From contig NW_024883420.1 of NCBI RefSeq assembly GCF_019059575.1, positions 23,105-87,104 on the forward strand: a DNA stretch of 64,000 nt. Reading direction: 5' to 3'. Source of the DNA: Amphibalanus amphitrite (lineage: Eukaryota > Arthropoda > Thecostraca > Balanomorpha > Balanidae). Positions within the stretch are counted from its first letter, which is position 1; every line of letters starts with the position of its first letter. Made by a program: the position numbers and the translations under genes. Below, one piece after another: positions 1-12,529 of the stretch. A model generated the notes under the pieces. It was given only the letters and a program-made list of their open reading frames with translations, was not told where the DNA came from and did no database searches.

Positions 1-183
1 CAAGTTGTTTTCGTGTTCTGGTGCACCCGTAGTAGGTCCTCTCATCTACCTCCTGTGTTCCTGAAGTCCTATGTGACTGCTCCCTAAGGGCCTAGTGGCA
101 TGTGTGCCACGATCACTGACCAAATGATCTCGCATCCTATACCAAGTCCGTCCGTCCGCGATCAACCTAGAAGGCGCGTGCGC

Positions 184-1310
<1,127 letters not shown>

Positions 1311-1314
1311 GTGG

Positions 1315-1590
1315 TGTCTCCAGCTCCGACTGCGGGGTCCCTCTAGCTCTGACCACGGTCCGGTCCCCCCCCCACTCTGACAGCGGTCCCCCAGCTCTAT
1401 CTGCGGTCCCCACAGCTCTGACCACGGTCCCCCCAGCTCCCACCGGGCCGCGGTCCGGTCCCTTCAGCTCCGACGGCGGTCCACCAACTCTGACAGCGGT
1501 TTCCCATGGCTCCGACCGTGGTCCCCCTAGCTCTGAACACGGCCCGGTCCCTCAGCTCCCGGTCTCCCAGCTCCGACCGCGGTCCCTTCA
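1315..1590. repeat. Degenerate minisatellite, about 20-bp unit
   Basis: Variants of CCCCAGCTCTGACCACGGT recur more than ten times with many substitutions and small indels. The short reading frames on both strands come from this repeat and are not annotated as genes. Confidence 0.75.
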
Positions 1591-1680
1591 ACCCAAATCA
1601 AAGCGCAGCTGCTACAGTCCCATACGGTCAAAACCAGTCCCTCCAGCCCCTATACCTCCAGGACTCCGTGTGTATATATC

Positions 1681-2503
1681 CAGGGATGCGGAGCCGTGGA
1701 AATTTCAGACGGCTCCGGCTCCGGCTCCGGCTCCGGGTGAAATGTTATGGCGGCTCCGGCTCCGGCTCCGGCTCCGAGTAAAGTGGTCCGGCTCCGGCGG
1801 CTCCGGCTCCGGCGGCTCCGGCTCCGACTCAGTACATCCCCTACGCAATCAATTAAATACGGGTGGAAGAAAAATTGGATTGGTTATACGCGTTACTCTT
1901 TGCCATGACCGGCTCACCGCGTCCCCGCGCAAACGCACCTCGGAGAGAACTGGCAGAACAAAGGGCTAGGAAGCGATGGCATTGGAAACGCAGTCGCCGC
2001 GAATCGGAGTTCAGTGAACCATCGTAAGCTGACACCCGTCTCGGCTGCATTGGGGGGTGAGGGGTGGGGGGTGTGTGGGATGAGACGGTGCTGGGAGTCG
2101 CAGTCCACGGCACTGGTTTGAAAACAATGGCCGTCACCTGATGACTGGTCCTCATGTTCTGGGGATGCAGTAGACGTGGGGGGGGGGGGAGAGCAAACAG
2201 GAAGTTGTTTGCGTACTGTGGGATACTGGGGATATTCGGATTTTTTCATTCACTTGATGGCCCATGACGTAAGTACCATATGTTTTACTGCCTTGTACTG
2301 TCAAACCGAACTAGGTCAATTATTTTTTTTCCTCTTCAAAAAATAAAAAGGAGCCGGAGTCGCCCCCTTTTTTGGCGGCTCCGGCTCCGGCTCCGGCTCC
2401 GGGCTATATTGTTTCACGGCTCCGGCTCCGGCTCCGGCTCCGGGCAAAATATGCCGGCTCCGGCGGCTCCGGCTCCGACTCCGGCTCCGGCTCCGCATCC
2501 CTA
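1681..2503 (+). mobile_element. Non-autonomous hAT-like element, GGCTCC-rich family, copy 1
   Basis: The copy starts with CAGGGATGCGGAGCCG and ends with the inverted form, whose last base has changed from G to A. Both ends carry arrays of GGCTCC hexamers (about 1711-1830 and 2376-2497). The family is set by copy 2 (6730-7787), which lies in the opposite orientation and has an exact 8-bp duplication. Here the 8 bases on either side (1673-1680 and 2504-2511) differ at four positions, so the duplication is eroded or absent. The core shares blocks with copy 2, such as the AT-rich stretch near 2310-2350. No transposase frame is present; the Gly-Ser, Pro-Ala and Arg-Ser repeat frames are hexamer artefacts. 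Confidence 0.88.
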
Positions 2504-2972
2504 TACACACTACCCCTATTTTAAACCTCTCAAATAGCAGCCTTGTCGCTCCTGTTTCTCGAGCCCGGTCTCTCCTGTTCATATCTCTTCGACTACCAGC
2601 CCTAAAGTCACGTCCATTTACCTTATTCGCTTCGGCCGGTCCAAATTACGTAAAGATGAGGCGTCAGCTTCTGCACCATCTGTTTCGAGAAGTGCCGCCC
2701 TGTTTTCTTATGTAAGACGGAGCATTCGACGTGCATGGGAACGAGAGGTTCCTGGCAAATCCGTCGAAATTTAATGTTAACTGCATGGGCGGCGCCACCG
2801 GGGGGGACGGGGGGGACAGGTCCCCCGCTATCGAAAGTTAGGGGGGTACAGTACCCCCCTATCGGCGAGGCCCGTTCAATAATTGATAATAATGCATTGT
2901 AGAGTTATCCGTCGCATTTAATGCATCGTTGGTTAATCAAGGCAGGTTCTGAATAAAGATTGCTGTTGTGAT

Positions 2973-3996
2973 CGGTGCGAGCGACTTTAGCGAGTGTCAT
3001 TTGAGCGAACGTCATTTGAGCGAAACATTTTCAGCGACTAGCAACTTAGCGAATATCAAATTGAGCGATTATCAAATATAGTGATTATCAATTTAAGCGA
3101 AAGCTATGTTTCAGCGACATCTTTTTCGTCGACCACAGTTTGAGCGACTGTCATTTCAGCGAAACACTTCATCGTCCCGTAACGGTGTGTTTTTTTTTTG
3201 CGAGCGTACGCACAACGAATGTTTCCGGAACTTTTCATGGTTATCCGGAACTGGATGGCGGATGTCACGTTCAAAGTTCAGATATCAAGCTCCAAATTTA
3301 ATGCCACATTTCTAAAAAATTCCAGCGGTTCGATTTCATCCCCCCCCCCCCTGCTCTTTGCCAATAATGATGACCAAACGTTTGTTCAGAGATTCATATT
3401 GCTTGTGCTGTTTTTCGCGAAATTCCCCCGCTTGAATTTGGATCAGTCCCCATGTTGTAAAATTTGTTCTTGCCCCAAGCAACGTACGAATTTCCAGATA
3501 TTTGGGTGAGGTCCCTGAAACATAGACTGGATACCCCTGTGCCATCCCTCGAGTTTATTATTGGTCCTTGGCATTCCTTCCATCGTCCTATCTCTCACGT
3601 TCCACATTTCCAGATCAAGGTTGCAGAATGAGGCCATATTTTTGTGGTTTCCAAGCAAAAAGCAAATTTTTAATTTGCCGCGCGCAGCTTGAAGCATGAC
3701 ACATAACAGCGGGTATTCCAATGGCAAGAATTCCCGAAAAGTAGCAAATGATGGACTTCCGTCGCGTTCGGTTTCGCTGTAACTGTGTTCGCTCAATTGG
3801 TCCCCCATTGACCTCCATATATTCGCTCAATCTGGTTTCGCTGATTCTGGTCTTCGCTTAAGTTGATAATCGCTGTGATTGAATTCGCCGACTTGGCAAT
3901 CGCTGAAAAAGTCAATCTCTTAAATTGATAATCGCTGAAAAGGCTTCGCTCAAATGTCGTTCGCTGAAATGACGCTCGCTCAGGTGTCGCAGAACC
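2973..3996 (-). mobile_element. Nested MULE-like element with AGCGA-rich terminal inverted repeats
   Basis: Copy B of the host hAT runs straight across this point, so this 1-kb block is an insertion. Both ends are made of spaced AGCGA or TCGCT motifs (for example TTTGAGCGAA near 3000-3020, and its complement near 3945-3985), forming inverted repeats of roughly 150 bp. The interior has a minus-strand relic of a Mutator-like transposase. A clear 8-11 bp duplication could not be read; the flanks of the inserted block do not match cleanly. Confidence 0.75.
3339..3640 (-). pseudogene. Mutator-like (MULE) transposase C-terminal fragment, frameshifted
   Basis: In minus-strand translation, about 3630 to 3445 reads a block with EMWNV, then PRTNNKLEGWH, then HPNIWKF. 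This is the recognisable C-terminal signature of MULE/FLYWCH-associated transposases in invertebrates, where PRTNN..EGWH and HPNIW recur. After about 3450 the homologous reading moves to another frame, with KQYESLNKR and further basic residues. A frameshift and a stop therefore break it. The catalytic DDE part is missing, so this is a dead fragment of the original transposase. It sits inside the AGCGA-rich inverted repeats and identifies that element's superfamily. Assignment is from motif memory; a search of the translation against MULE profiles would settle it. Confidence 0.7.
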
Positions 3997-5231
3997 GTAT
4001 CGCAGGAGGTCCTGGCCATCTGCAAAAGGTGTGGAGCTGTGATGCCTGTAGTTATAAGGTGATCGGCAGGGCCTCGGGGATCGTGCCCCCCCCCCCTTTT
4101 TGGGGCGCCAGGCAGGGTTATTACCTCCCCATCCCACTGCCAGACCCCATTGCCGACAAAACCAAGTTTACTGAAATTCCATAGATTTCCGCTACTATAT
4201 GGATATTTTCCATTCCTAATTAGTCGAATTCAAGCATGGCAGTTCTACCACAGGAACCATTTGAAATCTATGCCATTTAACCCCAGCACTTGTGGGGAGA
4301 AGTGTTCGGATAGATCACAGGCAGGACCAAAAAAAGCACGCAGTAGCCCAAGACCTTATAATTGGGTAGCATCGGCTCCCTCTCGTCAAGGGGTTCGATA
4401 GCACTCGTTTTTTTTCTGCAAAACTAAGTTCGGTCGGCGGCCGAACGGCTGGGAGTCTAATCGAGCCAACCCCCCACTCCCCTTCTTACGTCAGCGGCTG
4501 TGAAAATCGGAATCCTACCCTGGGGCATTTCACCTGCAGAGGTCGCCGGACCTGAGACCCTTTCACTCATTTTTTTTTTCAACGATGCATGCGCTCGTTT
4601 TTCCCGCGAAGCTCTTGGTAAGTAAAATCCATCAGAAAGTGTGATCAAATAATGGCTGGTGACCTTCCATGACCTAGCATGACCTTTTGAGTGACCACCG
4701 ATGACATGACCACTGACGGCTAGCCATTAGCTGCACCCTGCCCGTTGCATATGGATCAGGTGGTGGTGGTGATGTCATGATTCTGAAATTATATTGCAGT
4801 TTTGGCGCACTTGTCAGAGCAGAAGACATTCCCACTTTTCCTCCATGACTATATGATGGTGAAGCCATGAAGCTGACCAGACGTAAGATTGAAAATTTGA
4901 AAGTACGAAACGTAAGAATGGTTGGCACTGCTACTCATCATACCTAAGTAATTCGCAGCTTGTAGGAAACCAGCTTTGAGTTGGCAAGACTGCAAATTTT
5001 GATTTAGAGGCAAGGATGCTTGAAAAGGTGATCGATCTTAGGTGTCCTAGGATAAGTTTGGAAACGGGATGCACCATTCGATGTGTTTTGGGCTTTACCA
5101 AGTTTCGCGGCGTTACGTGCCTCGTTTTTTTTTGCATACACGATCAGTATCTACCTACTTTTGGAATTTTCGGTCAGGCAGGTCCCCGTCCCCCCCTATC
5201 GAAAACCCGTGGCGCCGCCCCTGGTTAACTG

Positions 5232-6721
5232 GGATTTGTGGTAGGAGAGAATACATTTCTAGCGCCATAGATTTATCGTAAGCCTGGTAGTTTGGTTATT
5301 ACATTACAGGACGCTTAGGTATATTTGTATAGTCTTCCGGCAACACTGCACGCTCTGATCTGAACGTGCTTCTCATAGGAGCTTCATGAGTGGTATGCAC
5401 TATGCAGTGTCTTTTTAGGAAGAAATCTTTGAGCTGCGAGTAGTAGGTATTATTCATTATAATCTACATACAAAGAATGATAAAAATTAAAGATCGAGAG
5501 AGTGTATGGGGAGAGTGCAAAGGTCCGTGCAGCAGTCAATCCGTAGACTTATCATGCGATCCTCACCATAAACATGATGAAAATAATAAAAGCACGGCGC
5601 ATTGAAGTGTCAGGGTCACTACATTGGTTGGATTGCACTGATATCACGTTTCTCTGCAGTTCGTAACCCGCTGACGGCATTACCGGCAGTACCGTCCGTC
5701 GCATATCGCTAGGAACACCCCCTCGGCGGCAGCCCTCGACTGCAGCGTCATGAGGCGGCTGACTCGACAGTTGGCGCCGTTACCGGGCAGATACGATGTC
5801 GTCGCGGGCCGTTAACTGTGCTCCGCTGTCCGGCGACGCGTCCGACGTGGCCGTTACCAGTGGCCCGGCGCCGCCCGAGGCCAGATAGCGGCCGTTCGCG
5901 GGCTGCATACCACCACCCCGGCGACACACACATCCGCTGCGACGGTTATATATGCATAACGAGAAAATGATTCCAGCAAAAGGCTAGAAATGTGTCAGTG
6001 TCGTTGGCTTTAGGGCCAATGATATGGCCACAGCCGGTGTTCGGGCGTATCAGCGTCTCTGGCAAAGTGGATGCCTCTGCTCAGAGCTAACCACTATCGT
6101 TATGAAGCCAGCCACCCGGTGGTTTGGCTGAAGCTGATAGCAGCACTGCCGTCGGTGTCACACACGACACCGGACAGCCGGGTATTGATTATCGGACCAA
6201 TTTTATTCCGCCGTTGTGATGTACTGACTTACGGTGCCGCCATGGCTTGAACGCGTCATTTACTCTGATCATGGTCACCGGATGGACCGTCGCGCCATAC
6301 AAAAGCAAGCTTACACACTGAATTTTCCCACCATATTTACATCAATCAAGTTTAATCGTTTCTCATTTGCATTGCTCAAGGACGACATATATGTGCCTAA
6401 AAGTCGCTAAAAAGGAAAACTTTGAAAATAAATGAATTTTGCTAGACGTTCACCTAAGACCAAACCTCCAGGTCACATGGTTTAAAATGTCACGCTCCTG
6501 ACCCGTTCACCGTCTACGGTCCCATTCGCTCCAGACTATGCTACAGGGCCTGACCAATATGCATGTTTCCCATTCATTAGTCCTCGTCTCTCGGTTTGGG
6601 ACGAGGCCAACAACACTCAAATTGCCACAATAAAAAAGACATTAGCTGGGATTGCGAAAAGGCTATGTCGAACGGAAGAGATGAATGAAACGTTTACTCC
6701 AAGGTATATGTATGTACACAC
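5232..6721. other. No gene seen
   Basis: Mixed-composition sequence between two hAT copies. There is a GC-rich patch at about 5640-5930 and an ATAATAAAA stretch near 5583. No domain, splice-bordered exon or transposon terminus was recognised. Confidence 0.4.
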
Positions 6722-6729
6722 ATTACGAC

Positions 6730-7787
6730 CAGGGATGCGGAGCCGGAGCCGGAGTCGGAGCCGGAGCCGCCGGAGCCGGCATATTTTGCCCGGAGCCGGA
6801 GCCGGAGCCGGAGCCGTGAAACAATATAGCCCGGAGCCGGAGCCGGAGCCGGAGCCGCCAAAAAAGGGGGCGACTCCGGCTCCTTTTTATTTTTTGAAGA
6901 GGAAAAAATAATTGACCTAGTTCGGTTTGACAGTACAAGGCAGTAAAACATATCGTACTATTGGTCTCAATATAAGTGCCCAGGCGACCTGTAGTTTTGA
7001 TGCGGTGAATACCCTCACCCTCGCCACAATGCGAGTGGGGGTGGCGCTGGCTGGGAGGAGGGGTGCACTCGGCCCGAGTTGTGGCGAGGGTAAGGGTATT
7101 CACCGCATCAAAACTACAGGTCGCCTGGGCCCTTATCTTGAGACCAATAGTACGTCATGGGCCATCAATTGAATGAAAAGCCGAATATCCCCAGTATCCC
7201 ACAGTACGCATTCAGCTTCCTGTCTGCTCCTCCCCCCTCACGTCTACTGCATCCCCAGAACATGAGGACCGGTCATCAGGTGACGGCCATTGTTTTGAAG
7301 CCAGTGCAGTGGACTGCGACTCCCAGCGCCGTCTCTTCCCACCCACCCCCCACCCCCACCCCCACCCCCACCCCTCACCCCCACCCCCCCAATGCAGCCG
7401 AGATGGGTGTCAGCTTACGATGGTTCAGTGAACTCCGATTCGCGGCGACTGCGTTTCCAATGCCATCGCTTCCTAGTCCTTTGTTCTGCCAGTGCTCTCC
7501 GAGGTGCGTTTGCGCGGGGAGTGCGGTGAGCCGGTCATGGCAAGAGTAGGTAACGCGTATAACCAATCCAATTTTTCTTCCACCCGTATTTAATTGATTG
7601 CATAGGGGATGTACTAAGTCGGAGCCGGAGCCGCCGGAGCCGGACCATTTTACTCGGAGCCGGAGCCGGAGCCGGAGCCGCCATAACATTTCACCCGGAG
7701 CCGGAGCCGGAGCCGGAGCCGATTTTTTTCTCCGGAGCCGGAGCCGGAGCCGGAGCCGTTTGAAATTTCCACGGCTCCGCATCCCTG
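6730..7787 (-). mobile_element. Non-autonomous hAT-like element, GGCTCC-rich family, copy 2
   Basis: Perfect ends: CAGGGATGCGGAGCCG at 6730 and CGGCTCCGCATCCCTG ending at 7787. An exact 8-bp target duplication, attacgac, lies at 6722-6729 and 7788-7795. Hexamer arrays (GGAGCC)n occupy about 6738-6858 and 7618-7775, split into blocks of four or five units by short unique spacers. The orientation is opposite to copy 1. It carries a 193-bp nested MITE at 6958-7150 and otherwise follows copy 1, with an added CCCCAC-rich tract at about 7340-7390. It has no coding capacity. Confidence 0.96.
6958..7150. mobile_element. 193-bp foldback MITE with TA target, nested in hAT copy 2
   Basis: CTATTGGTCTCA at the left and its complement at the right begin inverted repeats of about 70 bp. 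These almost meet around a 50-bp GC-rich centre. TA dinucleotides flank both sides (6956-6957, 7151-7152), as expected of a Tc1/mariner-type target. Copy 1 of the host lacks it: its sequence runs through this point without interruption. Confidence 0.9.
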
Positions 7788-7795
7788 ATTACGAC

Positions 7796-9180
7796 ACATC
7801 ATCAAAATGCCGAGGATTGAACACAATGCTTGGATTAGCTCGATCCAAGAGTGTAGTGGCACGATCGTCGATTTCTGTTTTACTAGCCTTTGTTTTAAAT
7901 GTAACTTTTTCTGTTGTAAAGGCGACTGTCCCGTGGGTTATGAGACAACAAAGAACAAACCATTCTCGGACTCAGCCGTCTGGAATATCCACGTAATCGA
8001 CTGGGTCAGACTCGGCACTTCTTCGGTACCAAGGCGAACAGCCTGACATACGCCCCTGATCGATTTCATACGACATTGATTTCATACGTTTCGATTCTAC
8101 TTACGGTAATTGAAAGAAATAAGATATAAAGTATAATATTCTTAACACTTTTCTCTTTAATGTGTAGGATAACTGACATCCAAAGGCAATAGTTTATGCA
8201 TGAAGCATATGCTGAAAAATCAGACCTGTTGTTATTCTCTCGGACCAGTAAATGTCGAATAATCTAACTAGTGCGCAACAAATACCCCCCGGGCCGCCCC
8301 CCCCCCCCCCCCAGAGCTAGGCGACCGTGCCCTGCCGGCTGGCAGACGACCACATGGGTCCCCTTCACGTTCCTGATGACCCGCCGGCAAGCATCGCTCC
8401 CGTCCCTAGCGGCTCGCAGACGAGGCAAGGCACACGATCGGTGTGAATGAGCCGCCACATGTTTTTGGGTGAGATCAGGTACTGATACCGTTAGGGCGTC
8501 AGTCGCCTGGCCCTTAGTCGGCTTACAGTTGTGTCAGCGGCTCTCCGATGGACTCGCAGAACTTAAGAATTCAAAAGTTTTACTGCTTACTGAAAGTCTT
8601 GACCTGCACTTTATCATTGCATCCACCAAACGATTAGTCATATATGTGATGCTCTTTTTATTTATAGTTTATGTTAAATATGAGTTCGTGCTTAGGGCAC
8701 AAAGGAATGCTTATGGATGACTGCAGGATGTTCAGTGTTTCCTTTTTCGTCCATCGTAAAATACTCAACTATATGTTTATAAGATATACAACAACATGTT
8801 GCTGATTTGTACATCCAATTTCGATTCCTCCTTCCTGCTTCCAGCCCTCTCCTTTTCCCGTTACAGGTCGCTTCCCGATGCGTTCGATATAGAGCTCGAT
8901 TTTATGGTCATATTTCATCCTAAAACTTTCAAATCAGTGGGACGTGCATCGAGTTCGCAGCAATCTTGAAGATTGAATGTGATGCCGAAGTAATTTTCCA
9001 ATGTTCATTTTATATCTGCGGGGTCAAAGTACTCAACTACATCAATTCAATTTTCACTTGCTAATATCGTTAACATTAATTCGTTTCTTCTCTTCAAAAA
9101 TCATCGAAAGTGTCAATTTTATGTTAGAACATATTTTAACATGTTGAACATATTTAACATTCTAACATCGAATGTTAGAA
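7796..9180. other. No gene seen; poly-C tract at 8288-8312
   Basis: Mostly AT-rich unique sequence. A run of about 17 C follows GGGCCG near 8297. Several short repeats of AACAT and TTAACAT occur at 9120-9180, next to the foldback that follows. No gene is supported. Confidence 0.4.
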
Positions 9181-9402
9181 CATTCGATGTCAATTTACAT
9201 CGAACATTTATTTCAACTGCGCAATATATTTAGCTTGCTTCATTGCACCTTATAGATGTATAGGTTAAGTGCATTCCGCAAAATTACCAGAACTGGTAAT
9301 TTTGCGGAATGCACTTAACCTATACATACATAAGGTGCAATGATGCAAGCTAAACATACTGCGCTGAAATAAATGTCCGATGTAAATTGACATCGAATGC
9401 AC
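9181..9402. repeat. Long inverted repeat (foldback MITE), arms about 108 bp
   Basis: The arms start at CATTCGATGTCAATTTACAT and meet at CCAG-AA-CTGG (centre 9291.5) with only scattered mismatches. There is no loop to speak of, so the whole unit would fold into a hairpin. The sequence just left of it repeats the same tip motif (CATCGAATG at 9167-9175). It is likely a foldback-type or MITE insertion; no long target duplication is apparent. Confidence 0.9.
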
Positions 9403-10557
9403 GTTTAAAAATCCCCTTCTCCATTGGTGTCACCCTTTATGTATTTTGCATATCAATTGAATACCAAACAGAGTTGCTGTCAGAGTGCGCGGTGGGACCC
9501 GTTATTTGTGGTCGATGAAATGCCAACTGCCGAGGCCACTCTCTCGGTGAAAAATTCGCTCGGGAATCCCGATGGTGCTCAGCCAATCTGAAAGCAATCG
9601 TGTTCGGTGCGCCGAGCGATTCGTGTTCCCTGAGCCGAGCGACGGCCAATGTGGATAGGGGCGCCAAACGAACCGGGCATCTGCAGGCCAATAGGTCGAC
9701 TAAACACCGCAGCTGATGCGATCACCGGCCGCCAAATGACCACCGCGAGCCAAACAGGATATACTCCGCCGCCCGGCTGACCTGCATCCAGCCCATCTCT
9801 GCTTACCGAGAAAACAGAGGTGCCCGCAAGTAGCCGTGATTGAAGAAACCCAAACACTGAGATTGTCGAACATGCAAATACCAAAAGGCGAGAGTGCTGT
9901 TCACTGAAAGTTTTTCTCGTCAATGGGGCTTATTTTTATCCCTGTTATCGGATCGTTCCAAGAGCTGAGCGTGTTTGCGCACTGCGTCTCCATTGCAGAC
10001 TGGCTCACAACAGCTTTCATTAGTGATGTCGATACAACATTGTAAAGGACGACGTGGCGACACTCTGAGGTAGCAAAAAAGGCACTATCTCCAACGAAAA
10101 AAAAAACGGATGGAACGATGTTGCTCGTTTTTGGAATGAAGGGAACACGGACGACATATCACGGTAAACATCAGCCAATGCAAGTGCATGCTAAGAAAAC
10201 AGCGATAGATGTGGGTTAGGAATCATAACTGACTTCGGCCAATGTTCGGCCAGTGTGATCGGCCCTCTGTCGAACAGTCCGACTATCCGTTCTTCGGCTG
10301 TCTGTCTGGCTGCCCGGTTGTCCGATTGTCTGCCTATCTGACAGGCTGTTCAGAAGTATGGTGGTCTGATGCTCCAGCCATGGTCCGGTGCACTCTGTGT
10401 AGGGTCTTTGTTTTGTTGGGTTAGGCCCTTTCGGTCCAATTAGACCATTTCAGAGCCGGGAGGATGATAGGATGTAGGGGGAGACATTGGTCTGGGCAGG
10501 CACCCTAGTGAGTCGCCGGGGCTGAGCCCGTCCATAGGACAGGCCACCCAGCCCCAA
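9403..10557. other. No gene seen
   Basis: Short reading frames only. A CTGTCTGGCTG-type degenerate repeat lies at 10260-10360. Nothing was recognised on either strand. Confidence 0.4.
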
Positions 10558-11944
10558 CACTCAGAAAACACTTTGAGAACATTTTTGAATAAGGGCTCAT
10601 ATGAGTGCCAAAACAGGGCTCAAGTCTGTATGATTTTAAAATCGGGATCAGTTAGGCGCCCTTTTCGGGCTCAAAGTACATTAGCCCCGAAAGCGGCATC
10701 AGTTCGTCTTCCTTTTCGGGCTCAATTCGAGCTGCGTTTTAGGGCTCCATACGACATTCCGCCATTCCGTCTTTTGCTGTTTTCAGTGCCATGTGTTGGT
10801 GTACCTACCGCCGTGATTTCAAAATGAATGGTAAGTTATTAGTTATCAGTTATCGCTATCTTTTAGAAAAAATCAAGATGTTGATGCTCATGCCATTTTA
10901 ATCCCTTATCAATTAAAATTGTGGTGGCATTTGTTCAGAAAAGGTCTGATCTACAATTGTGGCGCCGTTGATACGAATACGCACGGGTTTGATTATTCGT
11001 TTTTCTTGTATTTGCGCCACATGAAAGCATCATATCTGGATTCAGGATGTCAAATAGTGTAAGAATGTGCAAAATTTTTGTCTGGTTCTTCGTGATGATG
11101 TGATTGAAGCAATACTTTCAAGGGTAGGTAAGGATTTTGTTACTTGTTCGTAATGGTTATCTTGATGCTCAACTAAAATTAATCCTAACCTTGCCTACTA
11201 ACCTATTAAGTTAAACTTAGTACCAATACCTACCAACCTACAACCTATTTGGATCTTTCATATACTTATAACATGCTGCTGCTTCTGCTAACATGCTGCG
11301 GAATGCTGGTTGACATGATGGAATGCTGGTATGACAGTGTTCCATGTTTCAGAATTTTAGGTGAATAACCACACATGATGGGGAAAATATTTTCATCCTA
11401 AAAATATGACAAGTGGCTTTATTTCATCTTTGCTAAAAAAATATGTCAAAAGTTTGATACAACAGCCAGCTGCCAGGTTACGCATGACTTGACAGTTGAT
11501 GCATCTACTCTACATCATTTCATTTCAGATCCTTTGAAGGTTCTGACAAAATCTGAGGTAAAAAATGGCATTATGCAGTTTTGCGGAAAGGCTAAATCTA
11601 TCTCATTTTGTCTTCAGATTTTTTTTTTATTGGGACACCCAATTGAAATCCAATTTTAGAACACTGTGACACCATGCCTGTGTGCCAAGTAAGAGGAAGG
11701 GTCTACAAGTATACATCAAGATAACCAATTATGGACAAGTTGAGACTTGAGTCATGAGCTCTTATTTGTGGTTACAATACCTTCAACTGCATGATTTTGC
11801 ACAACTTCCATACAGGCATCCAGACTGGAAAAGGTTCAAGTCCATACTTATTCTGGTGCTTGAATATGGCAGTTCAAAGATGGAAGGCATATGATGCTAC
11901 AAAATGAAAAAAGTAATTCAACTTACAAAAAATAGGTATTCATA

Positions 11945-12060
11945 TCTATCCTAAACTAAACTAACCTAAACTTACCTAACCTAATCCAACCCAACCCAAC
12001 CACCCCAACCAGCCCAGCCCAGCCCAGCCCAACCCAACCCAAAACCTACAGTCTAAAACC
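11945..12060. repeat. Degenerate CCTAA/CCCAA tract (telomere-like)
   Basis: About 110 bases of CTAAACTAACCTAAAC, CCTAACC, CCCAACC and CCCAGCC units run in one orientation. The core resembles arthropod (TTAGG)n on the complementary strand, but it is interrupted and grades into CCCAG and CCCAA. It may be an interstitial telomeric relic or a simple-repeat drift product. Confidence 0.55.
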
Positions 12061-12529
12061 TAGAGCTAAAACCTGCAGCCCAAACTGGAAAACATCCATA
12101 TGGTACGCCGGACGCCCGTGAAGCCGTCATGCGCCGAAGTTCGGCGCAAGCTATTTTGCAATTTGCGCTGAAATTTCTGCATTATTTGCGCCGAAGGTTA
12201 GTGCCCTTTTGCGTCAAAATTAAGCCACTTATACAAAAAGCACGTTTACATCTGCTGGCCAAGGTTTTATAAACCAGACAGAACGCTCTGGGCCTTAACC
12301 ACTCCTGACTCCCATGTTTGAGCGTCCAAATTAGTTGATGTTTCCATGGAAGCTGAATACCACAATACGTGTAGCGCACTGTAGCATCGTGCCGTGAAAT
12401 AAGGCTCGGGACGGAAGTTCCGGGGTCACAAAAATTGGTGTGGCGGTGTTGTCGCGGCTGGCGGGCGCCAGCAAGGGGTTTAAGTTTACGACACCACTCT
12501 TGTTTCAGGAGAGGTGTCAGCGATTCGAG

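Larger units (their letters stand above)
2784..5223 (+). mobile_element. hAT-like element, GGGCGGCGCCAC family, copy A
   Basis: The ends are CATGGGCGGCGCCACC and GTGGCGCCGCCCCTG, imperfect inverted repeats of the CAGGGGCGG type usual for hAT. The 8-bp target duplication gttaactg is exact at 2776-2783 and 5224-5231. Copy B (15962-17799) matches it in reverse over the left end, the part from about 4000 to 4540 and the part from about 4550 to 5220. Relative to B, copy A carries an insertion near 2973-3996 and lacks about 430 bases found at 16667-17098. No transposase is recognisable, so it is probably an internally deleted derivative. Confidence 0.93.

Noticed and set aside
1673-2511. 8-bp target duplication for hAT1 copy 1
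   Set aside because: The flanks tatatatc and tacacact match at only four of eight positions, so I do not claim a duplication here.
1506-2582. Gly-Ser, Ala-Pro and Arg-Ser repeat frames
   Set aside because: They arise from GGCTCC hexamers in the hAT ends; the frames at 6681-7103 and 7375-7996 have the same origin.
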